Of a stretch of DNA of 64,000 nucleotides, positions 1-8,544 are shown piece after piece. Within the stretch, counting starts at the first letter, position 1. Each line of letters begins with the position of its first letter. This DNA is from Prevotella sp. (GTDB taxonomy: Bacteria > Bacteroidota > Bacteroidia > Bacteroidales > Bacteroidaceae): the NCBI GenBank assembly GCA_017623655.1, contig JAGAON010000009.1:186001-250000 (forward strand), given 5' to 3'. The notes below the pieces were generated by a model. It worked only from the letters and a program-made list of their open reading frames with translations, searched no databases and was not told the DNA's origin. A program made the translations under genes and the position numbers.

Positions 1-421
1 AGAAGCATTGCCCCATGCAGTCGCCCTCAGTGATGATTATGGCGTTCTCCTCCGACAGCTGGTTGAGATTTGCGAAGGTGGGGCCGAACATCGGGTGCGT
101 GCTTACATAGCGGTGTCCCGTGGTCTCATAAAACTCTTTCAGTCCGGTCTTTACCGACGCAATGTCGCTCAATATGCACTCTTCGCCAAGGAAAGGCAGT
201 ACCTCGTTGAAGGCGGGGATGGTGTATTTCACCGTCGCAGCGTTTATGACGAGTTCCGGTTTGAACGCCCTTACCTCTTCAAGGTCGGTGAAACGCTGGC
301 AGTTGTAGGTGAACCTCATGCGCCTCGCGTCCTTTTCATATACCCCGACTTCATGGTCAAAGCTGAGCAGGTCGATGAAGAACGAACCCATCTTACCCGC
401 TCCGAGAACCAATATCTTCAT
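1..421 (-). CDS. tyrA: Prephenate dehydrogenase, C-terminus beyond window edge
   Basis: This is the N-terminal 140 residues of an NAD(P)-dependent prephenate dehydrogenase, which makes 4-hydroxyphenylpyruvate for tyrosine. The start ATG is at 419-421 and the frame stays open to base 1. It opens with MKILVLGAGKMG, the GxGxxG nucleotide-binding loop of a Rossmann fold. It then shows the family motifs DIASVK (about residue 93) and STHPMFGP (about residue 115), the latter carrying the catalytic histidine region. It lies 12 bases after the DAHP synthase/chorismate mutase gene and is the fourth gene of the aromatic operon. It should share control by the leader-peptide attenuator upstream of pheA. 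The C-terminal dimerisation half is not visible. Confidence 0.9.
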   Translation of the reverse strand, partial: MKILVLGAGKMGSFFIDLLSFDHEVGVYEKDARRMRFTYNCQRFTDLEEVRAFKPELVINAATVKYTIPAFNEVLPFLGEECILSDIASVKTGLKEFYETTGHRYVSTHPMFGPTFANLNQLSEENAIIITEGDCMGQCF

Positions 422-433
422 TTTCTTGCGGTC

Positions 434-1498
434 TTATTTGTTTATAATCTCCAGCTGCTGGCGTACTGATTCCTCATGTATCGCCTCGAAAACGGTCTTC
501 ACAAACTGCTCGCTCATGCCGCAAAGTGCACCCTGTGCGCCGCGTTTGTCAAGTATCTCGTTGTATCGTCCGGTTTGCAACACGGTCATGTTGTGCTCCT
601 TTTTGTACTGGCCTATCTCCCGGCAGACGCGGAAACGCTGTGAGAGCAGGTCCAGAAGCTTGTCGTCCTGTTCGTCTATCTGCTTGCGGAGCATCTGTAT
701 GTTCTCTGTTGTGGTAGTCTCGTCACGCACTTGCAGTAATGTGAGTATGTAGTCCAGCACGTCCGGTGTCACCTGTTGCTTGGCGTCACTCCATGCGCAG
801 TCCGGGTTACAATGGCTCTCGACAATCAGTCCGTCGGCGCCAAGGTCCATGGCCTGCTGGCACAATGGCGCGATAAGCTCGCGCCTTCCGCCTATGTGGC
901 TGGGGTCACACACGATGGGAAGGTTAGGTATTCGTCTGCGCAACTCAATCGGAATCTGCCACATCGGGAGGTTACGGTAAATCTTTTTGTCGTAAGACGA
1001 GAAGCCGCGGTGTATCGCTCCCAGCTTCTTCACGCCTGCAAGGTTTATGCGTTCCAGCGCTCCTATCCACAGTTCAAGGTCGGGGTTCACCGGATTCTTC
1101 ACGAGAACGGGAATCTCTATGCCCTTCATCGCGTCGGCAATTTCCTGCATCGCGAACGGGTTTGCCGATGTACGGGCGCCTATCCACATCAGGTCGATGC
1201 CGTATTTCATGGCGAGCTCCACGTGGTCGGGTGTCGCCACCTCGGTACACATCATCATTCCCGTCTCCTTCTTGGCCTCAGCCATCCATTTCAGGGCCGG
1301 TTCTCCGTTACCCTCAAAGCCTCCCGGCTTTGTGCGCGGCTTCCATACGCCGGCGCGGAACATGTGGCATCCTTTCTGCGCAAGCTGTCTTGCGGTTGTC
1401 ATTACCTGTTCTTCCGTCTCTGCGGAGCAAGGTCCCGCTATCACGAACGGGCGTTTGTTGTCACTGGGAAGGTTCAGTGCTTCAAGTTCTAATTCCAT
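434..1498 (-). CDS. Bifunctional DAHP synthase / chorismate mutase
   Basis: A 354-residue fusion enzyme for the first step of the shikimate pathway (phosphoenolpyruvate plus erythrose 4-phosphate to DAHP) and for conversion of chorismate to prephenate. Residues 1-255 are a class I DAHP synthase barrel: the IAGPCSAE motif is at about 20, the KPRTKPGGFEG substrate loop at about 53, and IHRGFSSY and CDPSHIGG follow. Residues 258-354 form an AroQ-type helical chorismate mutase (RKQIDEQDDKLLDLLSQR). The fusion order, synthase then mutase, is common in Bacteroidetes. The mutase domain may act as the feedback sensor, as in related fusions. It sits 32 bases after the aminotransferase and 12 bases before tyrA. 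Confidence 0.93.
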   Translation of the reverse strand: MELELEALNLPSDNKRPFVIAGPCSAETEEQVMTTARQLAQKGCHMFRAGVWKPRTKPGGFEGNGEPALKWMAEAKKETGMMMCTEVATPDHVELAMKYGIDLMWIGARTSANPFAMQEIADAMKGIEIPVLVKNPVNPDLELWIGALERINLAGVKKLGAIHRGFSSYDKKIYRNLPMWQIPIELRRRIPNLPIVCDPSHIGGRRELIAPLCQQAMDLGADGLIVESHCNPDCAWSDAKQQVTPDVLDYILTLLQVRDETTTTENIQMLRKQIDEQDDKLLDLLSQRFRVCREIGQYKKEHNMTVLQTGRYNEILDKRGAQGALCGMSEQFVKTVFEAIHEESVRQQLEIINK

Positions 1499-1530
1499 AG
1501 TTGTATGTGTTTTTTATTGTTGTTATATTA

Positions 1531-2703
1531 TTATTTGTTCATCATTCCCTCTATTCTCGCCAGGGCTTCCTTCATTTTCTCGTCCTTGGCGCACAGTGAT
1601 ATGCGTATATACCTTTCGCCGTTGCTTCCGAATATCATTCCCGGAGTAATGAACACACGCGCCTCGTGCAGTACCTTCTCCGTCAGATCCTCAACCGTAT
1701 TATAGCTGTCAGGTATCTTTCCCCACAGGAACATGCCTACGGAGTCCTTGTCATATTTACAGTCCAGCACGTCCATTATCCGCTCCGCTATCACCCGGCG
1801 GCGCTTGTAGTTGTCGTAATTGTTCTCCCTGTGCCATCCGTCCTCGTTGTGGTAAGCCTCCGCAGCGGCCAGTTGTATGCCGCGGAAGGTACCTGAGTCG
1901 ATGTTGGACTTTATCTTAAGAATCCAGGAAATGAACGTGCTGTTGGTAGCGACCATGCCCACTCGCCATCCCGGCATATTGTGGCTCTTCGACATTGAGT
2001 TAAACTCTATGCAGCAATCTTTCGCTCCCGGCACCTGCAACAGTGACATCGGGTTATCGTTTATGATGAAAGAGTAGGGATTATCGTTCACCACCACGAT
2101 GTTATGTTCCTGTGCGAACCTCACCAACCGCTCGTAAGTCTCCCGTCGCGCGTTGCCGCCTGTCGGCATATTAGGGTAGTTTGTCCACATAATCTTGACC
2201 TTGCTGAGGTCCATTTGCTCCAAAGCCTCGAAGTCAGGCTGCCATCCGTTGTTCTCCATGAGGTCATAGTTCACTATCTTCTGCCCCAGAATCTTTGACA
2301 ATGAGGTGTATGTCGGATAGCCGGGGTTTGGCACCAGCACCTCATCACCGGGGTTACACAGTGCGAGAGTGACGTGCAGTATGGCCTCTTTCGAGCCGAT
2401 CATCGGCTGTATCTCCGTCTTCGGGTCAAGCTCCACGCCGTACCAGCGTTTGTAGAAGTATGCCATGGCCTCGCGCAACTCCGGTGTTCCCACCGTGGGT
2501 TGGTAGCCATGGGCGGACGGATCATGCGCCACTTCGCACAGTTTGTTTACTGTTGCCTCTGACGGAGGCATGTCCGGCGAGCCTATTGCGAGGGATATTA
2601 TGTCCATTCCCTTGGCGTTCAGCTCCGCCACTTCCTTTAATTTACGGCTGAAGTAATACTCCTGCACTGCTGACAGGCGGTCAGCGGGTTTTATGTTTGT
2701 CAT
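1531..2703 (-). CDS. PLP-dependent aminotransferase, probably aromatic
   Basis: A 390-residue class I/II fold-type I aminotransferase. The PLP lysine is visible in SMSKSHNMPGWRVG (about residue 239), the PLP-contacting NYPNMPTGG at about 174, and a C-terminal arginine region YIRISLC at about 369. The family transfers amino groups between aromatic or aspartate amino acids and 2-oxoglutarate. Position between pheA and the DAHP synthase/chorismate mutase gene makes the last transamination to phenylalanine and tyrosine the likely job, though the sequence alone does not fix the substrate. A 111-base gap to pheA holds a C/G-rich inverted repeat (CCCCCTTCCGGCTCCCCCGA) of the kind scattered in Bacteroidetes intergenic DNA. 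Confidence 0.85.
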   Translation of the reverse strand: MTNIKPADRLSAVQEYYFSRKLKEVAELNAKGMDIISLAIGSPDMPPSEATVNKLCEVAHDPSAHGYQPTVGTPELREAMAYFYKRWYGVELDPKTEIQPMIGSKEAILHVTLALCNPGDEVLVPNPGYPTYTSLSKILGQKIVNYDLMENNGWQPDFEALEQMDLSKVKIMWTNYPNMPTGGNARRETYERLVRFAQEHNIVVVNDNPYSFIINDNPMSLLQVPGAKDCCIEFNSMSKSHNMPGWRVGMVATNSTFISWILKIKSNIDSGTFRGIQLAAAEAYHNEDGWHRENNYDNYKRRRVIAERIMDVLDCKYDKDSVGMFLWGKIPDSYNTVEDLTEKVLHEARVFITPGMIFGSNGERYIRISLCAKDEKMKEALARIEGMMNK

Positions 2704-2814
2704 GCTTATGTTGTATTGAAGCCCCCTTCCGGCTCCCCCGAGGGGGAGAGTTGCGGGTGTTGTTTGTTAACGTTGGAGTTTTAATTCTTAACTTTTAATT
2801 TTTAATTTGCCACG

Positions 2815-3645
2815 TCATGCCGATTTGTATTCGCCGAGAATGAGCAGGTCCTTGGTCAGAGGCATGATGGCATCTATGCTTTGCCGGTATCGTGTCAGGT
2901 CGTCATACGTCACATCTACATAGAAGAGGTACTCCCATTCCCTGCCGATAATCGGCAGAGACTGTATCTTCGTCAGGTTAATCTTGTAGAAAGACAGTAT
3001 TGACAGCACCTGCGACAGCGAGCCTTCCTCATGCGGCAGCGAGAAAACGATGCTCGACTTGTCCGACTCGTTGAGTGCTCTCAGGAAGTCAGCCTTACGC
3101 GGGTCTGACATGATGAGGAAGCGTGTGTAGTTGTGCGGGTTGTCCTCCACGTGGTTTTCCAGCACCTCCAGCCCGTAAAGTTCGGCCGCATCTGCATGGC
3201 AAAGGGCCGCCACGCCGTGCAGTTTGTTCTCTGCTATGCGCTTGGCGGAGCCTGCCGTGTCCTCATCCTCCACCATTTTCAGGTTGGGATGCTTTGACAG
3301 GTATTTGCAGCACTGCGCCAATGCCACGGGATGTGAATGCACCTCTCTCAGGTCTTCCAGCTTCTGTCCCGGCAGGCAGCAGATGCAGTGGCTTATGTGG
3401 GTCTTGTGCTCGCCGACGACAGTCATTCCCGACTCCCTGAGCAACTCGTAGTTGTGAAGCAAAGAACCCGCTATCGTGTTCTCTATCGCCATGATGCCGA
3501 TGATGGTAGGGTCCTGTTTCATGTGCCCGAACACCTCCTCGAATGTGGAGCAGCATATAATCTGCAACTGTTCACCCTCGAAATAGTGGTGCGCTGTGAT
3601 GTCATGGAAAGACCCTATCTCACCTTGTATAGCTATTCTCTTCAT
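2815..3645 (-). CDS. pheA: Prephenate dehydratase with ACT domain
   Basis: A 276-residue monofunctional prephenate dehydratase that makes phenylpyruvate. Residues 1-185 form the catalytic domain, with the conserved N-terminal IQGEIGSFHD, ENTIAGSL at about 55 and the catalytic TRF motif (NYTRFLIM) at about 172. Residues 195-270 are an ACT domain. Its two phenylalanine-binding motifs differ from the usual GALV and ESRP: here they read GSLS and QSLP, so feedback inhibition by Phe may be altered; this is an inference. It is the first structural gene of the operon, and its 5' leader carries a Phe/Tyr leader peptide and a terminator hairpin ending about 50 bases before the start. Confidence 0.93.
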   Translation of the reverse strand: MKRIAIQGEIGSFHDITAHHYFEGEQLQIICCSTFEEVFGHMKQDPTIIGIMAIENTIAGSLLHNYELLRESGMTVVGEHKTHISHCICCLPGQKLEDLREVHSHPVALAQCCKYLSKHPNLKMVEDEDTAGSAKRIAENKLHGVAALCHADAAELYGLEVLENHVEDNPHNYTRFLIMSDPRKADFLRALNESDKSSIVFSLPHEEGSLSQVLSILSFYKINLTKIQSLPIIGREWEYLFYVDVTYDDLTRYRQSIDAIMPLTKDLLILGEYKSA

Positions 3646-3683
3646 CTTTTTGCGTGTATATATTATATATTAATGTGTTGTTG

Positions 3684-3727
3684 GCGTATAAAACAAAAGT
3701 CCCGTGTAGTATTCTACGCGGGACTTT
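3684..3727 (-). terminator. Attenuator terminator hairpin of the pheA operon
   Basis: Read on the minus strand, bases 3727 to 3696 form a 14-bp stem (AAAGTCCCGCGTAG / CTACACGGGACTTT) with one G-U pair and a 4-base loop, followed by TTTTGTTTTAT. This is a textbook intrinsic terminator, yet it sits between the leader peptide (stop at 3768) and pheA (start at 3645), so it would cut off the operon. The 5' arm TCCCGC can pair instead with GCGGGA inside codons 21-22 of the leader peptide, giving a competing antiterminator. Confidence 0.85.
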
Positions 3728-3767
3728 GCATTTATCATTTTATTGCTGATAGTCTTTAAGTTGAAAT

Positions 3768-3845
3768 TTACACGCAACTTCCCGCTTCACAGTCTTCTGC
3801 AAAGTAAAAGTAAAAATAAAAGAAAGATGCGTATGAATTGTTCAT
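3768..3845 (-). CDS. Phe/Tyr-rich leader peptide controlling the pheA operon
   Basis: A 25-codon ORF, too short for usual gene calling, starts at ATG 3845 and stops at TAA 3768. Codons 8-15 encode FFYFYFYF without interruption; with Tyr5 there are five Phe and four Tyr codons out of 25. It lies about 37 bases after the predicted transcription start and 40 bases before the terminator hairpin. A ribosome stalled in codons 8-15 would leave codons 21-22 (GCG GGA) free to pair with the terminator's 5' arm. A ribosome reaching the stop codon would cover them and let the terminator form. The operon makes both Phe and Tyr, matching the mixed codon run. The architecture is like E. coli pheL; the peptide itself is not homologous. 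Confidence 0.88.
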   Translation of the reverse strand: MNNSYASFFYFYFYFAEDCEAGSCV

Positions 3846-3888
3846 TGTCTTGTTTGTCGCTTTTGGCGTTTTGTTCGTAATTCGTGTG

Positions 3889-3920
3889 CAAAAGTAATGT
3901 TTTTTATCGGAACTCGCAAA
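3889..3920 (-). promoter_or_regulatory. Promoter of the pheA leader and operon
   Basis: On the minus strand TTTG (3920-3917) is followed after exactly 20 bases by TACTTTTG (3896-3889), matching the Bacteroidetes -33/-7 consensus. The predicted start near 3882 gives a short 5' end before the leader peptide ATG at 3845. Confidence 0.75.
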
Positions 3921-4092
3921 TTTTTCAGCAAAAAATCGCAAGATGAACGAAAAAAAGTTGCGTTTGGCATGATGATATTATACACATAATATATGTACTT
4001 GTTTATGGCTTTGCCTTGATAATAAGCACGGAATATTGTCGTACAACAGTGAGAGAGCCGTACGCCTCCTGACGGACTATGTTTATAAACGG

Positions 4093-4290
4093 ACGTTGTA
4101 GGGACGCACCTTGGTGCGTCCGCCGATACTGGAAAAACGGTGAAACGGACGCACCAAGGTACGTCCCTACAAGACGTTGCTATTCAAGGTATTACAAAAG
4201 CCGTTGCAAAAGGGTGCTGTTTACACTGCAAACAGGTGCTGATTACAACGTAAAAGGGTGCTGATTGCAACGTAATCAGCACCCTTTTAC
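4093..4290. repeat. Composite intergenic repeat, copy 1
   Basis: Two modules lie side by side. Bases 4096-4122 and 4146-4172 are 27-bp inverted copies (one mismatch) around GGACGCACCTTGGTGCGTCC, which is itself a palindrome. Bases 4208-4273 are three 22-bp direct units (AAAAGGGTGCTGATTACAACGT type), closed by an inverted part-unit to 4290. The same composite recurs at six other places in the window. The flanking DNA between the pheA promoter and the pgk terminator shows no gene. Confidence 0.85.
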
Positions 4291-4415
4291 ATTAACCTCG
4301 GTAACGCATTTAATTGCAAAGAATGTCCCTACAACGGGTTTGCAAATCATCGTGGCGGGACATTAATGACGTGTCTGCTTCGTCTCTCCCCACGCTGTAC
4401 GCCGGCAAACAAATG

Positions 4416-4453
4416 AAAATCCCCTGCCATGAGGTTGCTCACGTCAGGGGATT
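4416..4453 (-). terminator. Intrinsic terminator of pgk
   Basis: On the minus strand AATCCCCTG and CAGGGGATT form a 9-bp stem with partial inner pairing, followed by TTTCATTT. It lies 29 bases after the pgk stop codon. Confidence 0.75.
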
Positions 4454-4481
4454 GTTATATTTAATATTGTATCGTCAGGCA

Positions 4482-5729
4482 TTACTCACCCTTAACGGCA
4501 GCCACACCCGGGAGCACCTTGCCCTCGATAGCCTCGAGAAGCGCACCGCCGCCGGTAGAGATGTATGACACCTTGTCGGCAAGACCGAACTTGTTTACAC
4601 AAGCAACGGAGTCACCGCCGCCGATGAGAGAGAACGCACCCTCGGCCGTTGCCTCGGCGATTGCGTTGCCGATAGCGCGTGAACCGCCGCAGAAGTTGTC
4701 GAACTCGAACACGCCGGCAGGACCGTTCCAGAGGATGGTCTTGCAGCCCTTGATGGCCTCGGCAAACTTCTTCTGAGCCTCAGGACCTGCGTCAAGTCCT
4801 TCCCAACCCTCCGGTATGGCGTTAGACGGAGCGACCTTCTGGTTGGCATCGTTGGAGAATGCGTCAGCGATGACGGCATCCGGAGCCATGACGAGTTCCA
4901 CACCGTTCTTCTTTGCAAGTTCCTCAACGCCGAGAGCGACGTCGAGTTTGTCGTCCTCGCAGATGGACTGGCCGATCTGTCCGCCGTGAGCCTTGGCGAA
5001 AGTATATGTCATGCCGCCGCAGAGGATGAGCTTATCAACCTTGCCGAGGAGGTTCTCGATGATGCCGATCTTTGATGATACCTTTGAGCCTCCCATGATA
5101 GCGATGAACGGACGCTTGATGTTGCCGAGCACGTTGTCAACGGCCTGCACCTCCTTCTCCATGAGAAGGCCGAGCATCTTGTTGTCAGCGTCGAAGTAGT
5201 CAGCGATGACGGCGGTAGAGGCGTGCTTGCGGTGAGCTGTTCCGAAAGCGTCCATCACCCAGCAGTCAGCGTAAGAAGCGAGTTTCTTGGCAAACTCCTT
5301 CTGTGACGCCTTCATGGCCTTCTTGGCCTCGTCGTACTCAGGTGTGCCCTTTTCCACGCCTACCGGCTTGCCTTCTTCCTCCGGATAGTAACGCAGGTTC
5401 TCAAGCAAAAGCACCTCACCCGGTTTCAGAGCCGCAGCCTCAGCGTCAGCCTTCTGACAGTCGGAGACGAACTTCACGGGTGTGCCGAGAGCCGCTGACA
5501 CCGCGTCAACAATCTGACCGAGGGAAAGCTCAGGCTTAACCTTGCCCTTCGGCTTGCCCATGTGGGACATGATGATGAGCGAACCGCCCTTCTCAAGAAT
5601 GAGCTTAAGGGTAGGAAGGGCACCCTTGATGCGGGTGTCGTCAGTAATCTTGCCATCCTGAAGAGGCACGTTGAAATCTACGCGAACGATGGCTTTCTTG
5701 CCAGCAAAATTGTAATCGTTGATCTTCAT
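4482..5729 (-). CDS. pgk: Phosphoglycerate kinase
   Basis: A 415-residue cytoplasmic glycolytic enzyme converting 1,3-bisphosphoglycerate and ADP to 3-phosphoglycerate and ATP. Visible signatures are [12 protein letters not shown] (about residue 16), SHMGKPKG (about 55), [11 protein letters not shown] (about 160), [10 protein letters not shown] (about 210) and the nucleotide-binding [13 protein letters not shown] near the C-terminus. Length and motifs are normal. It is a single-gene unit: a terminator follows it, and kdsC upstream is divergent. A -7-like TAACTTTG (5789-5782 on the minus strand) precedes it, but no good -33 box stands at the proper distance. Confidence 0.97.
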   Translation of the reverse strand: MKINDYNFAGKKAIVRVDFNVPLQDGKITDDTRIKGALPTLKLILEKGGSLIIMSHMGKPKGKVKPELSLGQIVDAVSAALGTPVKFVSDCQKADAEAAALKPGEVLLLENLRYYPEEEGKPVGVEKGTPEYDEAKKAMKASQKEFAKKLASYADCWVMDAFGTAHRKHASTAVIADYFDADNKMLGLLMEKEVQAVDNVLGNIKRPFIAIMGGSKVSSKIGIIENLLGKVDKLILCGGMTYTFAKAHGGQIGQSICEDDKLDVALGVEELAKKNGVELVMAPDAVIADAFSNDANQKVAPSNAIPEGWEGLDAGPEAQKKFAEAIKGCKTILWNGPAGVFEFDNFCGGSRAIGNAIAEATAEGAFSLIGGGDSVACVNKFGLADKVSYISTGGGALLEAIEGKVLPGVAAVKGE

Positions 5730-5894
5730 TTCTGTAAATAAATTATGATAAAGTTGTATGTCTCACAAAAACGTTTGCTTGCAAAGTTACGAAGTTTTTT
5801 CCGAAATAACGGTAATTAAGGGTGTTTAATTTATATTTTGGTGCGGTTTTTCCGTTTTTATGCAAAGTAGAGTTTGCATTTTCCTTACAAAAAG

Positions 5895-5925
5895 TTGGCC
5901 GGGCGGCGTTTTTTTAGTAATTTTG
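5895..5925 (+). promoter_or_regulatory. Promoter of kdsC
   Basis: TTG at 5895-5897 within GTTGG, then 20 bases from 5898 to 5917, then TAATTTTG at 5918-5925. This fits the Bacteroidetes consensus and lies 41 bases before the kdsC ATG. Confidence 0.65.
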
Positions 5926-5966
5926 CAAGCGGCAAAAACACCTAACATACAAACAAAAGCCGCATA

Positions 5967-6485
5967 ATGATAAACTATGATTTAAGCAAGATAAGCACCA
6001 TTATCTTCGACGTTGACGGCGTGTTGTCAACCGGCACCATACCGATGAGCGCGGAAGGAGAGCCCATGCGCACCATAAACATAAAGGACGGGTACGCCAT
6101 ACAGCTGGCGGTGAAGCTCGGACTGCGCCTGGCTATAATAACGGGAGGCGTGGACGACTCCGTGATGAAACGCTACTCGAAGTTAGGCATGAAGGACATC
6201 TTCATGGGATGCGGCGTGAAGCTGGAGGTTTACAGGAAGTACATGGCCGACAAAGGCATCAGTCCGGAAGAGGTATTGTATGTCGGCGACGACATTCCCG
6301 ACTACGAGGTGATGCGCGAAGTGGGCTGCGCCTGCTGTCCGAAGGATGCCTGTCCTGACATAAAAGCCATCAGCCGCTACGTCAGTCCGTACGGTGGCGG
6401 CATGGGATGTGCGCGTGACATCATCGAGCAAGTGATGCGCGCAAAGGGCCTGTGGCTTACAAGTGAAAAGGCGTTCGGATGGTAA
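5967..6485 (+). CDS. kdsC: KdsC-like HAD phosphatase (Kdo 8-phosphate phosphatase)
   Basis: A 172-residue class C0 HAD phosphatase that removes phosphate from 3-deoxy-D-manno-octulosonate 8-phosphate to give Kdo for lipopolysaccharide. The nucleophile motif FDVDGVLS (about residue 14), the IITGG threonine motif (about 57) and YVGDDIPDYEVM with the metal-binding aspartates (about 109) are all present. Length fits KdsC, which lacks a cap domain. It has its own promoter and is followed by a 100-base gap before the thioesterase gene. That gap contains only imperfect inverted GAGTTATGAG / CTCATACTC sequences. Confidence 0.88.
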   Translation: MINYDLSKISTIIFDVDGVLSTGTIPMSAEGEPMRTINIKDGYAIQLAVKLGLRLAIITGGVDDSVMKRYSKLGMKDIFMGCGVKLEVYRKYMADKGISPEEVLYVGDDIPDYEVMREVGCACCPKDACPDIKAISRYVSPYGGGMGCARDIIEQVMRAKGLWLTSEKAFGW

Positions 6486-6587
6486 CGCGTCCGTTTTGAG
6501 TTTTGGGGTGTGAGTTATGAGCCATCGCTCATACTCTCGACCGACTACTCATGACTTACAACTATAAACTTATAACTCTACCACTTA

Positions 6588-6983
6588 ATGGAATATATAT
6601 ATGAACATAAGGACAAGGTGCGCGACTATGAGTGCGACTTGCAAGGCATTGTGAACAACGCCAACTACCAACATTATACGGAACACGCAAGACATGAGTT
6701 CCTTCTGACACGCGATATCAGCTTTGCCGAACTGCACGAGCAAGGCATTGACTGCGTGGTGTCAGGCATAGAGATGCGCTTCAAGGCCCCGTTAAAGAGC
6801 AGGGACGAGTATGTCGTGCGCATAAATGTAAGGAAAGAGGGGATAAGATATATCTTTTTGCAGGACATTTACCGCCTGCCGGACAACAAACTGTGCCTCA
6901 AGGCCAAGGTGGAGGCCGTGTGTGTCGTTAACGGGAAGCTGGGAGACTGTGACATATTGGAGCGAAGCTTATGCAACTGTTGA
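6588..6983 (+). CDS. Acyl-CoA thioesterase, 4HBT hot-dog fold
   Basis: A 131-residue single hot-dog-fold protein of the 4-hydroxybenzoyl-CoA thioesterase family (YbgC-like). The motif YECDLQGIVNNANYQHYTEHAR (positions about 14-35) contains the catalytic aspartate and the V-N-N-A-N-Y helix start typical of the family. Substrate is probably a short or medium acyl-CoA but cannot be told from sequence. Its last 13 bases overlap the start of the next gene, so the two are translationally coupled. Confidence 0.85.
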   Translation: MEYIYEHKDKVRDYECDLQGIVNNANYQHYTEHARHEFLLTRDISFAELHEQGIDCVVSGIEMRFKAPLKSRDEYVVRINVRKEGIRYIFLQDIYRLPDNKLCLKAKVEAVCVVNGKLGDCDILERSLCNC

Positions 6984-8542
6984 AGCAACTATACACCGAA
7001 TGGAAAGGTGAGGAGCCGGAAAAGATGGAGAAACTGCCCGGAGCGGGCAGTAACCGGGAGTACTATCGCATTGCGGACGCCAAAGGAAACACCGTCATCG
7101 GCTGTAAGGGAACGTCCAAAGAGGAGAACCATGCCTTCCTGACGCTTGCGCGACACTTTACGAAACGCAAGCTGCCTGTGCCGCACATATACGCCAAAAG
7201 CGATGACGAGATGCGGTACCTGCAAGAGGATCTCGGCCAGTTGTCGCTGTTTGAGGCGATAAAAGGCGGCCGTGACGCCGGCGGACGATACACTTTGAAG
7301 GAGCGGGAACTGCTGAAAAGAACCATAAGGCAGTTGCCTAACCTGCAAATACGCGGTGCCCGCGGACTGGATTTCAGCGTGTGCTACCCCCAGCCGGAGT
7401 TCGATACGGAGGGCGTTTTGTTTGACCTCAACTACTTCAAGTACTGTTTCTTGAAGGCTACGGGGCTGGACTTCCACGAGTTGAAGTTAGAAGCCAACTT
7501 CCGGTTGCTGTCAAAAGACCTGACGTGTGAGAGCGTCCAAGGCGGGGAGACGGTGCTGCCAAAGGCGGAAGCGTTCCTTTACAGGGACTTCCAGGCACGC
7601 AACGTGATGCTTGACAAGGACGGGAATCCGTACTTCATCGACTTCCAAGGGGGCAGGAAAGGGCCGTACTATTACGACGTTGCGTCATTCCTCTGGCAGG
7701 CATCGGCACGTTACAGCGACGCCTTGCGCAAGGAACTGGTGGAAGAATACTACGATGCCCTGAAGCATTATACCGAGGTTCCGTCGTTCAAGTACTTCAA
7801 CGAGCGGCTGCAACTGTTCGTGTTGTTCCGCACACTTCAAGTGCTTGGCGCATACGGTTTCCGCGGTTACTTCGAGCGCAAGGCGCATTTCATACAGAGC
7901 ATACCGCCCGCCATACAGAACATCCGCCGCCTGATAGAGGACAACGACTTCCCCTATCCTTACCTGATGGATGTGCTGAAGCGTCTGACGGAACTGCCTC
8001 AGTTTGCCGTCGAGCCGGAGAAGCCGGCGGCAAGAAAGGACGGTTACCGCACAACGGACCGCAATCCATACACCACCTACCCCACTGACGGCAAGGCAAC
8101 GTTTTCCAAATACGACGGCAAAGGGCCGTTGGTGGTCAAGGTTTTCTCCTTCTCTTTCCACAAAGGCATACCGGAAGACGAGTCGGGAAACGGCGGAGGC
8201 TACGTGTTCGACTGCCGAAGCACGCACAATCCGGGGCGTTATGAGCCTTACAAGCAACTGACCGGCATAGACGAGCCTGTCATCCGCTTCCTTGAAGACG
8301 ACGGTGAGATTCTCACTTTCCTCGACTCCGTGTATAAACTCGCTGACGCCCACGTGGCGAGATACATACAACGCGGCTTCACTTCGCTGATGTTCTCCTT
8401 CGGATGCACGGGCGGCCAGCACCGTTCCGTGTATTCCGCGCAACACCTTGCGGAGCATATCAGCGACAAATTCGGCGTTGAGGTCAGACTGGTACACCGC
8501 GAACAGAAAATAGAACAGACGTTCCCAAGGAAGGGAATTTAA
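6971..8542 (+). CDS. Sugar kinase-like (APH family) fused to RapZ C-terminal domain
   Basis: A 523-residue fusion. Residues 1-330 form an aminoglycoside-phosphotransferase-like kinase: a glycine-rich LPGAGSNREYYRI (about 22), then the Brenner motif YRDFQARNVM (about 208) and YFIDFQGGRKGP with the metal-binding Asp (about 222). It is closest in type to the AmgK-like amino-sugar kinases. Residues about 390-520 match the C-terminal domain of RapZ, with FSFSFHKGIP, YVFDCRS.HNP and the hallmark GCTGGQHRSVY (about 477). The RapZ P-loop domain is absent. In E. coli this RapZ domain senses glucosamine-6-phosphate and binds small RNAs. Here a link to cell-wall amino-sugar recycling is inferred. It overlaps the thioesterase by 13 bases. 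Confidence 0.82.
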   Translation: MQLLKQLYTEWKGEEPEKMEKLPGAGSNREYYRIADAKGNTVIGCKGTSKEENHAFLTLARHFTKRKLPVPHIYAKSDDEMRYLQEDLGQLSLFEAIKGGRDAGGRYTLKERELLKRTIRQLPNLQIRGARGLDFSVCYPQPEFDTEGVLFDLNYFKYCFLKATGLDFHELKLEANFRLLSKDLTCESVQGGETVLPKAEAFLYRDFQARNVMLDKDGNPYFIDFQGGRKGPYYYDVASFLWQASARYSDALRKELVEEYYDALKHYTEVPSFKYFNERLQLFVLFRTLQVLGAYGFRGYFERKAHFIQSIPPAIQNIRRLIEDNDFPYPYLMDVLKRLTELPQFAVEPEKPAARKDGYRTTDRNPYTTYPTDGKATFSKYDGKGPLVVKVFSFSFHKGIPEDESGNGGGYVFDCRSTHNPGRYEPYKQLTGIDEPVIRFLEDDGEILTFLDSVYKLADAHVARYIQRGFTSLMFSFGCTGGQHRSVYSAQHLAEHISDKFGVEVRLVHREQKIEQTFPRKGI

Positions 8543-8544
8543 TC

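Noticed and set aside
776-1492. 238-codon plus-strand ORF opposite the DAHP synthase gene
   Set aside because: It is the shadow of a clearly conserved gene; no family is recognisable in its translation.
4079-4264. ORF of 61 codons on the plus strand
   Set aside because: It lies wholly inside repeat copy 1 and has no recognisable features; open frames in such repeats are accidental.
4208-4290. CRISPR-like array from the 22-bp tandem units
   Set aside because: Units follow each other without unique spacers, one unit is inverted, and no cas gene is in the window.
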